Origin: Polaromonas sp. YR568
GTDB taxonomy: Bacteria; Pseudomonadota; Gammaproteobacteria; Burkholderiales; Burkholderiaceae_C
DNA: 64,000 nt
NCBI RefSeq assembly: GCF_900116715.1
Contig: NZ_FPBM01000002.1
Span: 124,001 to 188,000 of the forward strand
Reading direction: 5' to 3'
The notes beneath the pieces are model-generated. The model had not been told where the DNA came from, searched no databases, and saw only the letters and a program-made list of their open reading frames with translations. Below are positions 15,813 to 25,041 of this stretch, in pieces; within the stretch, counting starts at the first letter, position 1, and each line of letters opens with the position of its first letter. The position numbers and the translations under genes were made by a program.

Positions 15813-17009
15813 ATGACCAGCTCTACTGACCTGTCCAATCCGCCCACCCCGGTGCTGCCTCAAGCGGTACAAGACGCCTTGCAGCGCGGCAACCTCGTCG
15901 AAGCCATCAAGCTGATGCGCGCCGGCACAGGCCTGGGCCTGAAAGAAACCAAGGACGCCCTGGAAGCCTACATGCGCGGCGAGCCGCCGCCGGCGGGCTT
16001 TGCGCCTATGGCACTGCCCGTGGGAGCGCCATTGCCCGCCACGGTTCAGGAAGCACTGAACCAGGGCAACAAGATAGAGGCCGTTCGGCGGCTGCGAGGC
16101 CTGACCGGGCTGGGCCTGAAAGAGGCCAAGGACGCCGTGGATGCCGCAGGCGTGGGCCGGGGCCAAGCCGCAGACCTGTCTCCGGGGCAGGTCCGCAATT
16201 CAAATGGCCTGTGGTGGTGGCTGATCGCGCTGGCCGTGATGGCGCTGGGTGCTTTTGCGTTGCTCGGTTGCGCGACCAAGCCGCCCGCCCCGGTTGCCGA
16301 ACTTGCGCCCGGCGGCAAACTGCGCGCCGCCATCAATTTCGGCAACCCCATCCTGGCCGTGAAGGATGCCGCCAGCGGCGAGCCGCGCGGTGTTTCGGTG
16401 GACCTCTCGCGCGAGCTAGGGCGCCGCCTGGGCGTGCCTGTAGAGCTCGTCACCTTTACCTCCGCCGGCAAGGTGGTTGAAGCGGTTCGTGATGCCCAGG
16501 TGGACATCGCCTTTGTAGCCATCGACCCCGTACGCGGCGCCGACATGCTCCAAACGCCACCCTACGTCATCATCGAAGGTGCCTACCTGGTAAGAAACGA
16601 CTCGCCGATCCGGCGCAACGAAGAAGTCGACCAGGCGGCCAACCGCGTCGTGGTGGGCAACGGCAGCGCCTACGACCTGTACCTGACCCGCGAGCTGAAG
16701 GCTGCCAGGCTGGTCAAGGCCCCTACTTCACCGGCAGTGACCGATGTCATGGTCGCGCAGAACGTCGAGGTGGCGGCAGGCGTCAAGCAGCAGCTTGAGG
16801 CCGATGCCAAACGCGTGGCGGGTGTCCGCCTGTTGCCGGGACGTTTTATGGTCATCAACCAGGCCATGGGCTTGCCTAAAGGACGCGAGGCCGGTGCGCG
16901 TTACCTGACGGGCTTCGTCGAGGAGATGAAGGCCTCGGGCTTTGTCGCTGCCGCGCTGGCACGTCATGGCATTGAAGGTGCGGCTGTAGCACCGCCTTCG
17001 AAACCTTAA
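15813..17009 (+). CDS. Membrane-anchored fusion: two L7/L12-like modules plus periplasmic solute-binding domain
   Basis: A 398-residue protein of unusual design. Residues 15-54 and 74-113 are two copies of a ribosomal L7/L12 C-terminal-like module (AIKLMRAGTGLGLKETKDAL and AVRRLRGLTGLGLKEAKDAV). Residues 132-152 (GLWWWLIALAVMALGAFALL) form one membrane span ending in lipobox-like LLGC with Cys153. Residues about 165-385 resemble a family 3 amino-acid solute-binding domain (GKLRAAINFG, GVSVDLSRELGRRLGVPVELV, GKVVEAVRDAQVDIAFVAIDPVR). The predicted topology is N-terminus inside, ligand domain outside. No permease or ATPase gene is adjacent, so a sensor or adaptor role is more likely than transport. 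It starts 7 bp after the metallo-hydrolase stop. Confidence 0.8.
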   Translation: MTSSTDLSNPPTPVLPQAVQDALQRGNLVEAIKLMRAGTGLGLKETKDALEAYMRGEPPPAGFAPMALPVGAPLPATVQEALNQGNKIEAVRRLRGLTGLGLKEAKDAVDAAGVGRGQAADLSPGQVRNSNGLWWWLIALAVMALGAFALLGCATKPPAPVAELAPGGKLRAAINFGNPILAVKDAASGEPRGVSVDLSRELGRRLGVPVELVTFTSAGKVVEAVRDAQVDIAFVAIDPVRGADMLQTPPYVIIEGAYLVRNDSPIRRNEEVDQAANRVVVGNGSAYDLYLTRELKAARLVKAPTSPAVTDVMVAQNVEVAAGVKQQLEADAKRVAGVRLLPGRFMVINQAMGLPKGREAGARYLTGFVEEMKASGFVAAALARHGIEGAAVAPPSKP

Positions 17010-17036
17010 GAACTTTTCTGCAGGCTGCGTCGCCCG

Positions 17037-19664
17037 TCACCAAAGGTATTTCAAGCCAACCTGGACCTGGCCTCCCTGTTGATACGCACCGCCGATATTG
17101 CCCAGGCTGGACAGGCCGCCATAAAACGCCAGCCTCGCGTTCATTTGCGCCGTCAGGCCGACCCCCAGCTCCAGGGCTGTGGCCGTGCGCGAAGCAGCCA
17201 CGGTGTCCACACCGCCAAACGTCACGCCGTTGTTGCCTTTGAAGGTGTGCCAGAGATTGGCGAGCAGGTAAGGCCTCCAGGTCGAACTTCCCTCAAGCGC
17301 CCCGCGCAAGCGCGCGCCAACCCTGCCAGTCAGGGCGTTGTCGCGCTCGATATGCACGCTGGAAACGCCGTCGTCGAAATCATTGAATGTGGTGCGTTGC
17401 CAGATCAATTGCGCCTGCGTTTCCAGCACCAGTTTTTCACCCAGCGCCAGAGGGTAACCGGCCTCGGCCGACGCTGTCAGGGCGTTTGCGCGGGTGTTGC
17501 CTCCGAGGGTTTGCACAGAACGGGTGTTGACCCTGAGCAACGTCGCCATCAGCACCATATCGGCATAGGCCCCGTTGGCTTCCACGCGGCTCCAGTAGCC
17601 GCCCAGGCTGTAGCCGTCCACGCTCAGCCGGCCCGCACCCGTGCCGCGCAAGCCACCAACAAAGCCACTGGCATCGCCCCGGGTACTGGTGTAGCCGGCC
17701 AGCAAACCTGCGCGGCTGTATCCTCCACCACCTCCACCACCTCCACCACCTCCACTGCCTTCACCATCACGAAGGTAGAAGTCGTGGCCGGCCTGCAAGC
17801 CCGACACGGTACCGTCAAACTGCGGCGAGGCGTCGCCGTCCTGGCTCTGCTTGAGCGCCTGCCCAAAGACCCGTGCCCAGGACGCAGGGCGCGCGCCGTC
17901 CTGCGCAAGCAGCCGCTGGCCGCCCTGGCGCTGGTGGAAAGTGCCCAGCTGCATCAAGCCGCCCTGCCGGACCGCCATGGGAATGCTGCTGTACAACGCC
18001 ACTTCAGGCCGATAGAGGGAAACGGCTTCTATGGGGGCATTGCTCGCCGCCGCGAGGGCGGCAGCTTGTGCCTGCGTCGCCACCACAACGCCGGCCACCG
18101 CGAAGGCGGTGGACCGCAAATACCAGTTGTCGGGGTTGTTGCCCGTTGCCCCGCCTTTGAACAGCCGGTAATCGTAGGCCCCAGCCTGCACCGGCTGGGC
18201 CAGCGCGAACGCGCTGCTGCCCGTGGACGCGCCATTGACCGCCTGGACCACAAGAAGGCCATCGCTCGTTGTGCGACCACCCACGCCGCCGCGATTGACG
18301 ACCTGAATGCCGGTATTGCCGCTTGCGGCACCGCCGTCGATGACCAGTTGGTCAACCGGCGAGTTGTCGGTGCCCAGCACCGCGTTGAGTTGCAGCAATG
18401 CATTGCTGCCGGTGTAGTTGCCACGCACCGTCAGGGCGCCGAATCCGTTGCCTGCACCCGGGCCGGGCAGCAAGGTGCCCTGGCTGGTGACATTGCCGAC
18501 AAAGGTGCCGGTGCCTGCAACGCTGCTTCCAGCCTGCACGGCGATGACAGGGCTGGTCAATGTGCTGCTGAAAGTGAAGGTGCCCGTCTGAACCTGGATG
18601 CCGTCGGAGAAGCTGGCATTGGTAAGCCAAGACCAGGCCGTGCCGCGCATGATCAGATTCTGAAAATTACGGAAGTTGTTGTCGACGGTACCGCTGCCTT
18701 CCAGAAAGGTGTTGCTACGCTTGACAATGCCGCCGTCAGCTGCCCCTCTGATAACCGAGCCCGTCTGCAGGATCAGCGTGCCGGTGCCCAAGGTTGCGCC
18801 CATGGTGATGGCGTCACCGCCACCGGCGCCTCCGTGCCCTTCGAGATAGCCCGCGTTGACAAAGGTGTCATTGCCGTTCTGCCCGCGCAGCGCGTAGGAA
18901 TTGGCGCTGACGATGGAGCCCCCTGCCCGGTTCTCGACCCGGGAGAAAAAAGTCGCTCCCGTTGTGTTGGCGTGCACGCCGTCTGCATCAGATGCACCAT
19001 TGGCGCCGCTTGCGCGTATGGTGCCGGTATTGACCAGCACATTCGCAACCAGGTTGCCGCCTTGCAGGAACACACCCTTGGAGCCCGTGCCGCTGACCGT
19101 GATGCTGCCGCTGTTGGTGATGCTGTTGCCGGGCCCGAAGGTCAGGATGCCGTGCGAGCTGCCGCCTGTGGTCGTGATGCTGCCGGTGTTGATGATCTGC
19201 GTGCCGGTGCTGCTGCCTCCGACGGCGATGGAAATGCCGGCGGTGCTGGCGCTGGTGGTACGCAGGCTGCCGTTGTTGATCAGGATGTTGTTATTGCCCG
19301 AGCCGCCGATGGCGAAACGTGGAGTCCCGGCGCCGCCCGATATCGTGATCTGGCCGTTGTTGGTGATGGTGCTGCCATCCCGAACCAGCAACCCCTGCGT
19401 GGCGTTGGTGGTCAGGAGGGCTCCCGTATCCACCAGAATGATGACGTTGGTGGACCCCGGCGCCGCCACGACCGTTGTCGAGCCCACGTCGGTCCCCGAG
19501 CAGGTGACGGTGATGCCGGAGCCCGGCGCGGTGGTGGGAAGGCAAGCTGCCCGGCTGTTGGTGACAGCGCCGCCGGCCAGCACTGCTATGGCGCCGATAC
19601 CCCAGGCGGTTGAGCTGGTCAGGATGGAACGACAGAAGCTTCCACGCCCGCACTTCGGAATCAC
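17037..19664 (-). CDS. Autotransporter with Gly/Ser/Thr-rich beta-helical passenger
   Basis: An 875-residue outer-membrane/surface protein. A signal peptide (about 1-39) ends NSRA-A. The passenger (about 40-590) is rich in repeated GSITTTGGSSHGI / NTGTIRASG-like turns, typical of a beta-helix. An autotransporter barrel (about 600-875) ends in KYLW with the terminal aromatic residue needed for barrel assembly. The GTG at 19662-19664 is chosen because GGAGGA lies 6 nt upstream; a longer frame would start 30 bp earlier. An 11-glycine tract interrupts the passenger-barrel region. The gene is convergent with the L7/L12-like fusion gene, 27 bp apart. Adhesin or aggregation factor is the likely role; no catalytic motif was seen. 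Confidence 0.85.
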   Translation of the reverse strand: MIPKCGRGSFCRSILTSSTAWGIGAIAVLAGGAVTNSRAACLPTTAPGSGITVTCSGTDVGSTTVVAAPGSTNVIILVDTGALLTTNATQGLLVRDGSTITNNGQITISGGAGTPRFAIGGSGNNNILINNGSLRTTSASTAGISIAVGGSSTGTQIINTGSITTTGGSSHGILTFGPGNSITNSGSITVSGTGSKGVFLQGGNLVANVLVNTGTIRASGANGASDADGVHANTTGATFFSRVENRAGGSIVSANSYALRGQNGNDTFVNAGYLEGHGGAGGGDAITMGATLGTGTLILQTGSVIRGAADGGIVKRSNTFLEGSGTVDNNFRNFQNLIMRGTAWSWLTNASFSDGIQVQTGTFTFSSTLTSPVIAVQAGSSVAGTGTFVGNVTSQGTLLPGPGAGNGFGALTVRGNYTGSNALLQLNAVLGTDNSPVDQLVIDGGAASGNTGIQVVNRGGVGGRTTSDGLLVVQAVNGASTGSSAFALAQPVQAGAYDYRLFKGGATGNNPDNWYLRSTAFAVAGVVVATQAQAAALAAASNAPIEAVSLYRPEVALYSSIPMAVRQGGLMQLGTFHQRQGGQRLLAQDGARPASWARVFGQALKQSQDGDASPQFDGTVSGLQAGHDFYLRDGEGSGGGGGGGGGGGYSRAGLLAGYTSTRGDASGFVGGLRGTGAGRLSVDGYSLGGYWSRVEANGAYADMVLMATLLRVNTRSVQTLGGNTRANALTASAEAGYPLALGEKLVLETQAQLIWQRTTFNDFDDGVSSVHIERDNALTGRVGARLRGALEGSSTWRPYLLANLWHTFKGNNGVTFGGVDTVAASRTATALELGVGLTAQMNARLAFYGGLSSLGNIGGAYQQGGQVQVGLKYLW
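17722..17757 (-). repeat. 9-bp tandem repeat coding polyglycine in the autotransporter
   Basis: CCTCCACCA is repeated three times, with a fourth partial copy CCTCCACTG. On the coding strand this gives 11 consecutive glycines at about residues 637-648. The unit is a multiple of three, so copy-number change would alter linker length but not reading frame. Confidence 0.85.
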
Positions 19665-19850
19665 GGCTGATCCTCCAGAGGTGCCGCAGGCCACGAATGG
19701 GCGGCCTTAGCGGTTCAGGCAATGTAGGTCGTTTTGACTCGCGCAGCCCCTTGAAAATACAAAAGACTACAACTGACACGTCTTGCGTGCCATGTGGCCA
19801 GGCCCGGCGCCAGAGAACGCCGGTTCAGAGCAGCGGCACCCCGCCGCGCC

Positions 19851-22800
19851 CTAACCCACCCACTTGCGCGCGTTGTGCCAGAGGCTCATCCACGGGCTGT
19901 GCTCGCTAGCGTCACCTGAAGTCCAGCTCTTCTGGATGTTGCGAAACACGCGCTCAGGGTGCGGCATCATGGCCGTGAAGCGGCCGTCGGCGGTCGTCAC
20001 AGCCGTGAGGCCGCCGGCGCTGCCGTTGGGGTTGGCGGGGTAGGCTTCCGTCGCTTTGCCGTCGTTGCCGGTGAAGCGCATTGCGGCAATCGCCTTGGAG
20101 GCATCGCCCCGGAACGCAAAGTTGGCATAACCCTCACCATGCGCCACGGCGATCGGCAGGCGGCTGCCGGCCATGCCTTGCAGGAAGATGCTGGGGGACT
20201 CCACCACTTCGACCATGCTCAGCCGCGCCTCAAAGCGTTCGCTGCGGTTGGTGGTAAAGCGCGGCCAGGCTTCGGCGCCCGGAATGATGTCAGCCAGTTC
20301 GGCAAACATCTGGCAGCCATTGCACACGCCCAGGCCGAAGGTGTCCTGACGTGCGAAGAAGGCCTTGAACTCTTCAGAGAGAACCGGGTTAAAGGTGACC
20401 GAGCGTGCCCAGCCTATGCCGGCCCCCAGGGTGTCGCCGTAGCTGAAGCCGCCGCAGGCCACGATGCCCTTGAAGTCGGCCAGCTTGGCGCGGCCGGTCT
20501 GCAGGTCGGTCATGTGCACGTCGCAGGCTTCAAAACCGGCCTCGGTGAAGACATAGGCCATTTCGATGTGCGAGTTGACGCCCTGCTCGCGCAGCACCGC
20601 CACACGCGGCCGTGCCGACAGATTGAGCGCGGGTGCTGACGGCACTTTGGCCGGGTCAAAAGTCAATTGAACGTGCAGGCCTGAGTCGGCGGGGTTGCCG
20701 GCCGAAGCGTGTTCGGCGTTGGCGCAGTCCGGGTTGTCGCGTTGCTGGCAGATCTTCCAGCTGACCGAATCCCAGACCTGGTGCAGGTCTTGCAACTTGG
20801 CCGAGAACACGGCCTTGGTGTCGCGCCAGACCTGGATCTCGCCCTTGCCGACCTCCAGCGAAGCGTGCTGTGGGCGGGTCTTGCCGATGAAATGGCTGAA
20901 TCTGGAAAGGCCGTGCTCACGCAAGACCTGCATCACCTCGTTGCGCTCGGAGGTCGCGACCTGGATGACCGCGCCCAGCTCTTCGTTGAACAAGGCCTTG
21001 AGCGTGAGCTCTTCGCGGCGCGCGCCGACCTGGCTTGCCCAGTTCTTGCTGTCGCCCGTATCCATGCGGCTGTCGGAAATACCGTCGCCTTCGACCAGCA
21101 GCATGTCGATGTTGAGCGACACGCCGACGTTGCCGGCAAAGCCCATTTCGCAAACCGCGGCAAAGAGGCCGCCGTCGCTGCGGTCGTGGTAGGCCATCAA
21201 GCGGCCATCCTTGCGCAGTGCATTGACGGCGTTGACGAGGTTGACCAGGTCTTTCGGGTCGTCCAGGTCGGGCACATCGCCCTCTTCCTTGTCCAGCGTC
21301 TGCGCAAGGATGGAGCCGCCCATGCGGTTCTGGCCCTTGCCCAGGTCGATCAGGATCAGCGTGCTGTCAGCCTCATCACGGTTCAGTTGCGGCGTAAGCG
21401 TGCCGCGCACATCAGGCAGCGTGGCGAAAGCGCTCACGATCAGCGACACCGGCGAGGTGACCTTCTTGCTGTCAGCGCCTTCACTCCACACGGTGCGCAT
21501 CGACAACGAATCCTTGCCGACCGGGATCGAGACGCCCAGCGCCGGGCACAGCTCCATGCCCACGGCCTTGACGGTTTCGTACAGCGCGGCGTCCTGCCCA
21601 GGCTCGCCGCAGGCGGCCATCCAGTTGGCGGAGAGCTTGACACGTGGCAGCTCTATAGGCGCGGCCAGCAGATTGGTAATGGCCTCGGCAACCGCCATGC
21701 GGCCGGAAGCGGCTGCATTCACGGTGGCCAGCGGCGTGCGTTCGCCCATGCTCATGGCCTCGCCGGCAAAACCGCTGTAGTCGGCCAGGGTGACAGCGCA
21801 ATCGGCCACCGGCACCTGCCAGGGGCCAACCATCTGGTCGCGGTGCGTGAGGCCGCTCACCGTGCGGTCGCCAATGGTGATCAAAAAGCGCTTGGAAGCG
21901 ACCGTCGGGTGGCTCAGCACGGCAATCGCGCTTTTCTGCAGGTCCACGCCGGTCAGGTCAATGGGCTTGACCGTGTGTTTGACCGATTTCACGTCGCGGT
22001 GCATCTTGGGCGGCTTGCCGAGCAGCACATTCATCGGCATGTCTACCGGCGGGGCGGCGTCCTTGTCGGACAGCACCAATTGCTTTTCTTCAGTCGCCAC
22101 GCCAATCACGGCAAACGGGCAACGCTCGCGCTCACAAAAAGCCTGGAACTGCGGCAGCGACTCTGGCGCAATCGCCATCACATAGCGCTCCTGGCTTTCG
22201 TTGCTCCAGATTTCCTTGGGCGAGAGGCCGCTTTCCTCCAGCGGCACGCTGCGCAGGTCAAACTTCGCGCCGCGCCCGGCGTCGTTCACCAGCTCAGGAA
22301 AGGCGTTGGACAAGCCACCGGCGCCCACGTCGTGGATCGCCAGGATGGGATTGGCTGCGCCCAACTGGGCGCACTGGTTAATGACTTCCTGGGCACGGCG
22401 CTCGATTTCAGGGTTGCCGCGCTGCACGGAGTCAAAATCGAGCTGCGCCGCATTGGCGCCCGAGGCCATGGAGCTGGCCGCGCTGCCGCCCATGCCGATA
22501 CGCATGCCGGGGCCGCCCAGCTGGATCAGCAGGGTGCCGGCCGGGAACAGGATTTTTTTGGTGAGCGCGGCGTCAATCGTGCCGACGCCGCCGGCGATCA
22601 TGATGGGCTTGTGGTAACCCCAGCGCTGGCCGCCCACGGTTTGCTCGTATTCGCGGAAGTAGCCGGCCAGGTTGGGCCGGCCGAACTCGTTGTTGAAGGC
22701 CGCGCCACCCAGCGGGCCTTCCGTCATGATTTGCAAGGGGCTGGCGATGTGTTCGGGCTTGCCGTAAGACGTGGCAGCGTCGTCAAACAGCCTGGATACC

Positions 22801-23888
22801 GTGAAGCCCGTCAGGCCCGCCTTGGGCTTGGAGCCACGGCCGGTTGCACCTTCGTCGCGGATCTCGCCGCCCGCGCCGGTAGAGGCGCCCGGGAAGGGAG
22901 AGATCGCCGTGGGATGGTTGTGCGTCTCGACCTTCATCAATACGTGCATTTGCACGTCGTTGGTGGCGCTATAACTTTGGTAGCTGCTTACGCTAGTCCC
23001 TGCTGGGCTGGGGGCCGATTTGGCATAAAACCGCTGGGTTTTGTAGCCTTCCATGACGGAGGCGTTGTCGGAATAAGCCACCACCGTGTGCTGGGGATGC
23101 AGCTTTTCGGTGTTGCGGATCATGCCGAACAGGCTGATGCCCTGCGCCACGCCGTCAATGGTGAAGTCGGCGTTAAAGATTTTGTGCCGGCAGTGCTCGC
23201 TATTGGCCTGGGCGAACATCATCAGCTCGACGTCGGTCGGGTTGCGCTTGAGCTGGGTAAAGGCGTTGACCAGGTAGTCGATCTCATCGGCGGCCAGCGC
23301 CAGGCCGAACTCCGCGTTGGCCTTTTCCAGCGCGGCTTTGCCGCCTGCCAGCACGTCGATGGTCTGCAGGGGCGCCCCTTGCAACTCGGTGAAGAGGCCG
23401 GCAGCCTGCGCGCGGTCGAACATCACGCTTTCGGTCATGCGGTCATGCAGCAGGCCGGCCACCTGCTCGCGCTGGGCGTCGGTCAGGGCGGTTTTGCTGA
23501 AAAAGCCGGATTTCAGGGTGACGCGGTATTCGGTGATGCGCTCGATGCGCTTGACGGCCAGGTCGCAGTTGTGGGCAATGTCCGTGGCCTTGGAAGCCCA
23601 GGGAGAGACGGTGCCAAAACGCGGGGAGACGATGAAGACCAGGGCGTCATCGGCCTTGCCGGTGCCTGCCGCGCAAGGATCGCCGTAGGTGAGCAATGCC
23701 GCGAGCTGGGCTTTGACGGCGTCCGAGGGGGGTGATTCAGTCGCCACCAGGTGCACAAACCGGGCACTGATGCCGACGATTTTGTCGTGGATGGCTTGCA
23801 GGCGGGGAAGGAGTTGCTGGACGCGGAATTCGCTGAGGGCGCTGATCCCGTGGGGTTCGGCCTCAAAAGTCGTCAGGTGCAGGGTCAC
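19851..23888 (-). CDS. purL: Phosphoribosylformylglycinamidine synthase PurL (large, single-chain type)
   Basis: The fourth enzyme of purine synthesis, making FGAM from FGAR, glutamine and ATP. It is about 1345 residues, the long proteobacterial form with synthetase and glutaminase fused. The N-terminal [15 protein letters not shown], the region [16 protein letters not shown] and the C-terminal class I amidotransferase GVCNGCQ (nucleophile Cys1189, partners His1310 and Glu1312 in MPHPER) are all present. The GTG at 23886-23888 (MTLHLTTFE) gives a family-like N-terminus; the only earlier in-frame start is a TTG at 23957 with no ribosome-binding site. It is divergent from map. Confidence 0.95.
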   Translation of the reverse strand: MTLHLTTFEAEPHGISALSEFRVQQLLPRLQAIHDKIVGISARFVHLVATESPPSDAVKAQLAALLTYGDPCAAGTGKADDALVFIVSPRFGTVSPWASKATDIAHNCDLAVKRIERITEYRVTLKSGFFSKTALTDAQREQVAGLLHDRMTESVMFDRAQAAGLFTELQGAPLQTIDVLAGGKAALEKANAEFGLALAADEIDYLVNAFTQLKRNPTDVELMMFAQANSEHCRHKIFNADFTIDGVAQGISLFGMIRNTEKLHPQHTVVAYSDNASVMEGYKTQRFYAKSAPSPAGTSVSSYQSYSATNDVQMHVLMKVETHNHPTAISPFPGASTGAGGEIRDEGATGRGSKPKAGLTGFTVSRLFDDAATSYGKPEHIASPLQIMTEGPLGGAAFNNEFGRPNLAGYFREYEQTVGGQRWGYHKPIMIAGGVGTIDAALTKKILFPAGTLLIQLGGPGMRIGMGGSAASSMASGANAAQLDFDSVQRGNPEIERRAQEVINQCAQLGAANPILAIHDVGAGGLSNAFPELVNDAGRGAKFDLRSVPLEESGLSPKEIWSNESQERYVMAIAPESLPQFQAFCERERCPFAVIGVATEEKQLVLSDKDAAPPVDMPMNVLLGKPPKMHRDVKSVKHTVKPIDLTGVDLQKSAIAVLSHPTVASKRFLITIGDRTVSGLTHRDQMVGPWQVPVADCAVTLADYSGFAGEAMSMGERTPLATVNAAASGRMAVAEAITNLLAAPIELPRVKLSANWMAACGEPGQDAALYETVKAVGMELCPALGVSIPVGKDSLSMRTVWSEGADSKKVTSPVSLIVSAFATLPDVRGTLTPQLNRDEADSTLILIDLGKGQNRMGGSILAQTLDKEEGDVPDLDDPKDLVNLVNAVNALRKDGRLMAYHDRSDGGLFAAVCEMGFAGNVGVSLNIDMLLVEGDGISDSRMDTGDSKNWASQVGARREELTLKALFNEELGAVIQVATSERNEVMQVLREHGLSRFSHFIGKTRPQHASLEVGKGEIQVWRDTKAVFSAKLQDLHQVWDSVSWKICQQRDNPDCANAEHASAGNPADSGLHVQLTFDPAKVPSAPALNLSARPRVAVLREQGVNSHIEMAYVFTEAGFEACDVHMTDLQTGRAKLADFKGIVACGGFSYGDTLGAGIGWARSVTFNPVLSEEFKAFFARQDTFGLGVCNGCQMFAELADIIPGAEAWPRFTTNRSERFEARLSMVEVVESPSIFLQGMAGSRLPIAVAHGEGYANFAFRGDASKAIAAMRFTGNDGKATEAYPANPNGSAGGLTAVTTADGRFTAMMPHPERVFRNIQKSWTSGDASEHSPWMSLWHNARKWVG

Positions 23889-24144
23889 GGTAGCGGTGGC
23901 CTTGTAGTGGGAAGTGGGCAGCTCATGGCTGTTTTGGGGGTTTAACACCGCCTGCAAGCGCCCGTTTGTGGCCGGCTTTGCGGGGTTCGCGTTAACCCGT
24001 AATTTTATCAGTGACTGGGCGGGTATCCCGTCCTGCGAGCGTCGGGCACGGGCACTTTCGCGCTTGATTCAGGCCAAAAACACAAAAGCCCTTGCCCTCA
24101 TGCTGAAAATGCATGCGCCTGGGAGCAGTGGGATAATCAGGGCC

Positions 24145-24987
24145 ATGAGTATTACCTACAAAGATGCGGCAGGAATTGAAGGCATGCGCCTTGCCGGAAG
24201 GCTGGCTTCCGAGGTTCTGGACTACCTCACCCCCTTCGTCAAACCAGGCGTCACCACCAACGAAATCGACCGGCTGGCCCATGACTACATGACCCAGGTG
24301 CAGGGCACCATCCCCGCCACCCTGGGCTACGGCCCTCCGGGCTATGTGCCCTACCCCAAGTCGCTTTGCACCTCCGTCAACCACCAGGTCTGCCACGGCA
24401 TTCCCAACGACAAGCCAATGAAAAAGGGCGACATCGTCAATATCGACGTGACCGTGATCACCAAAGACGGCTGGCATGGCGACAACAGCCGCATGTACCT
24501 GGTCGGCGAAGCCTCGATTGCCGCCAAACGGCTGTGCAACATCACTTTTGAAGCCATGTGGCAGGGCATCATGCGGGTCAAACCGGGCGTGCGGCTGGGC
24601 GACATCGGCTTTGCCATCCAGACTTTTGCTGAAAAGCAGGGCTTTTCCGTGGTGCGCGAATTTTGCGGCCATGGCATCGGCAAGAGCTTCCACGAGGAAC
24701 CCCAGGTGCTGCATTACGGCCGCCCCGGCACGCTCGAAGAGCTCACACCCGGCATGACCTTCACCATCGAGCCCATGATCAACGCCGGCCGGCGCGACAT
24801 CAAGGACGGCCCGGAAAAGGACGGCTGGAGCATCGTGACGCGCGACCATTCGCTGTCGGCCCAGTGGGAACACACGATTTTGGTGACCGAGACCGGTTAT
24901 GAGGTGCTGACGATGTCCGCCGGCAGCCCGCCGACGCCGGCGTTTGTGCCGCAGCAAAGCCCGGCCCAGGCCACGGCCACCGCCTGA
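24145..24987 (+). CDS. map: Type I methionine aminopeptidase
   Basis: A 280-residue enzyme that removes the initiator methionine from nascent proteins. Substrate histidine His84 (NHQVCHGIP) and metal ligands in NIDVTV (Asp101) and HGDNS (Asp113) are visible. GHGIGKSFHEEP and FTIEPMI supply the remaining ligands. The ATG at 24145 begins MSITYKDAAGIEGMRLAG, a standard N-terminus. One residue is inserted between the two aspartates compared with E. coli. glnD follows, as in E. coli. Confidence 0.96.
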   Translation: MSITYKDAAGIEGMRLAGRLASEVLDYLTPFVKPGVTTNEIDRLAHDYMTQVQGTIPATLGYGPPGYVPYPKSLCTSVNHQVCHGIPNDKPMKKGDIVNIDVTVITKDGWHGDNSRMYLVGEASIAAKRLCNITFEAMWQGIMRVKPGVRLGDIGFAIQTFAEKQGFSVVREFCGHGIGKSFHEEPQVLHYGRPGTLEELTPGMTFTIEPMINAGRRDIKDGPEKDGWSIVTRDHSLSAQWEHTILVTETGYEVLTMSAGSPPTPAFVPQQSPAQATATA

Positions 24988-25041
24988 CCGGCACGCCCAG
25001 TGCCCGCGCTGCACGCTTCCCATGAGCCGGCTCACGCAGCC

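Noticed and set aside
17722..17757. Tandem repeat as a phase-variation switch
   Set aside because: The unit is 9 bp, so gain or loss of copies keeps the frame; only linker length could change.
17079..19613. 844-codon open frame antisense to the autotransporter
   Set aside because: The repetitive passenger sequence keeps the opposite frame open; composition is biased and there is no ribosome-binding site.
20709..23735. 1008-codon open frame antisense to purL
   Set aside because: A long shadow of a conserved essential gene; no domain is recognisable.
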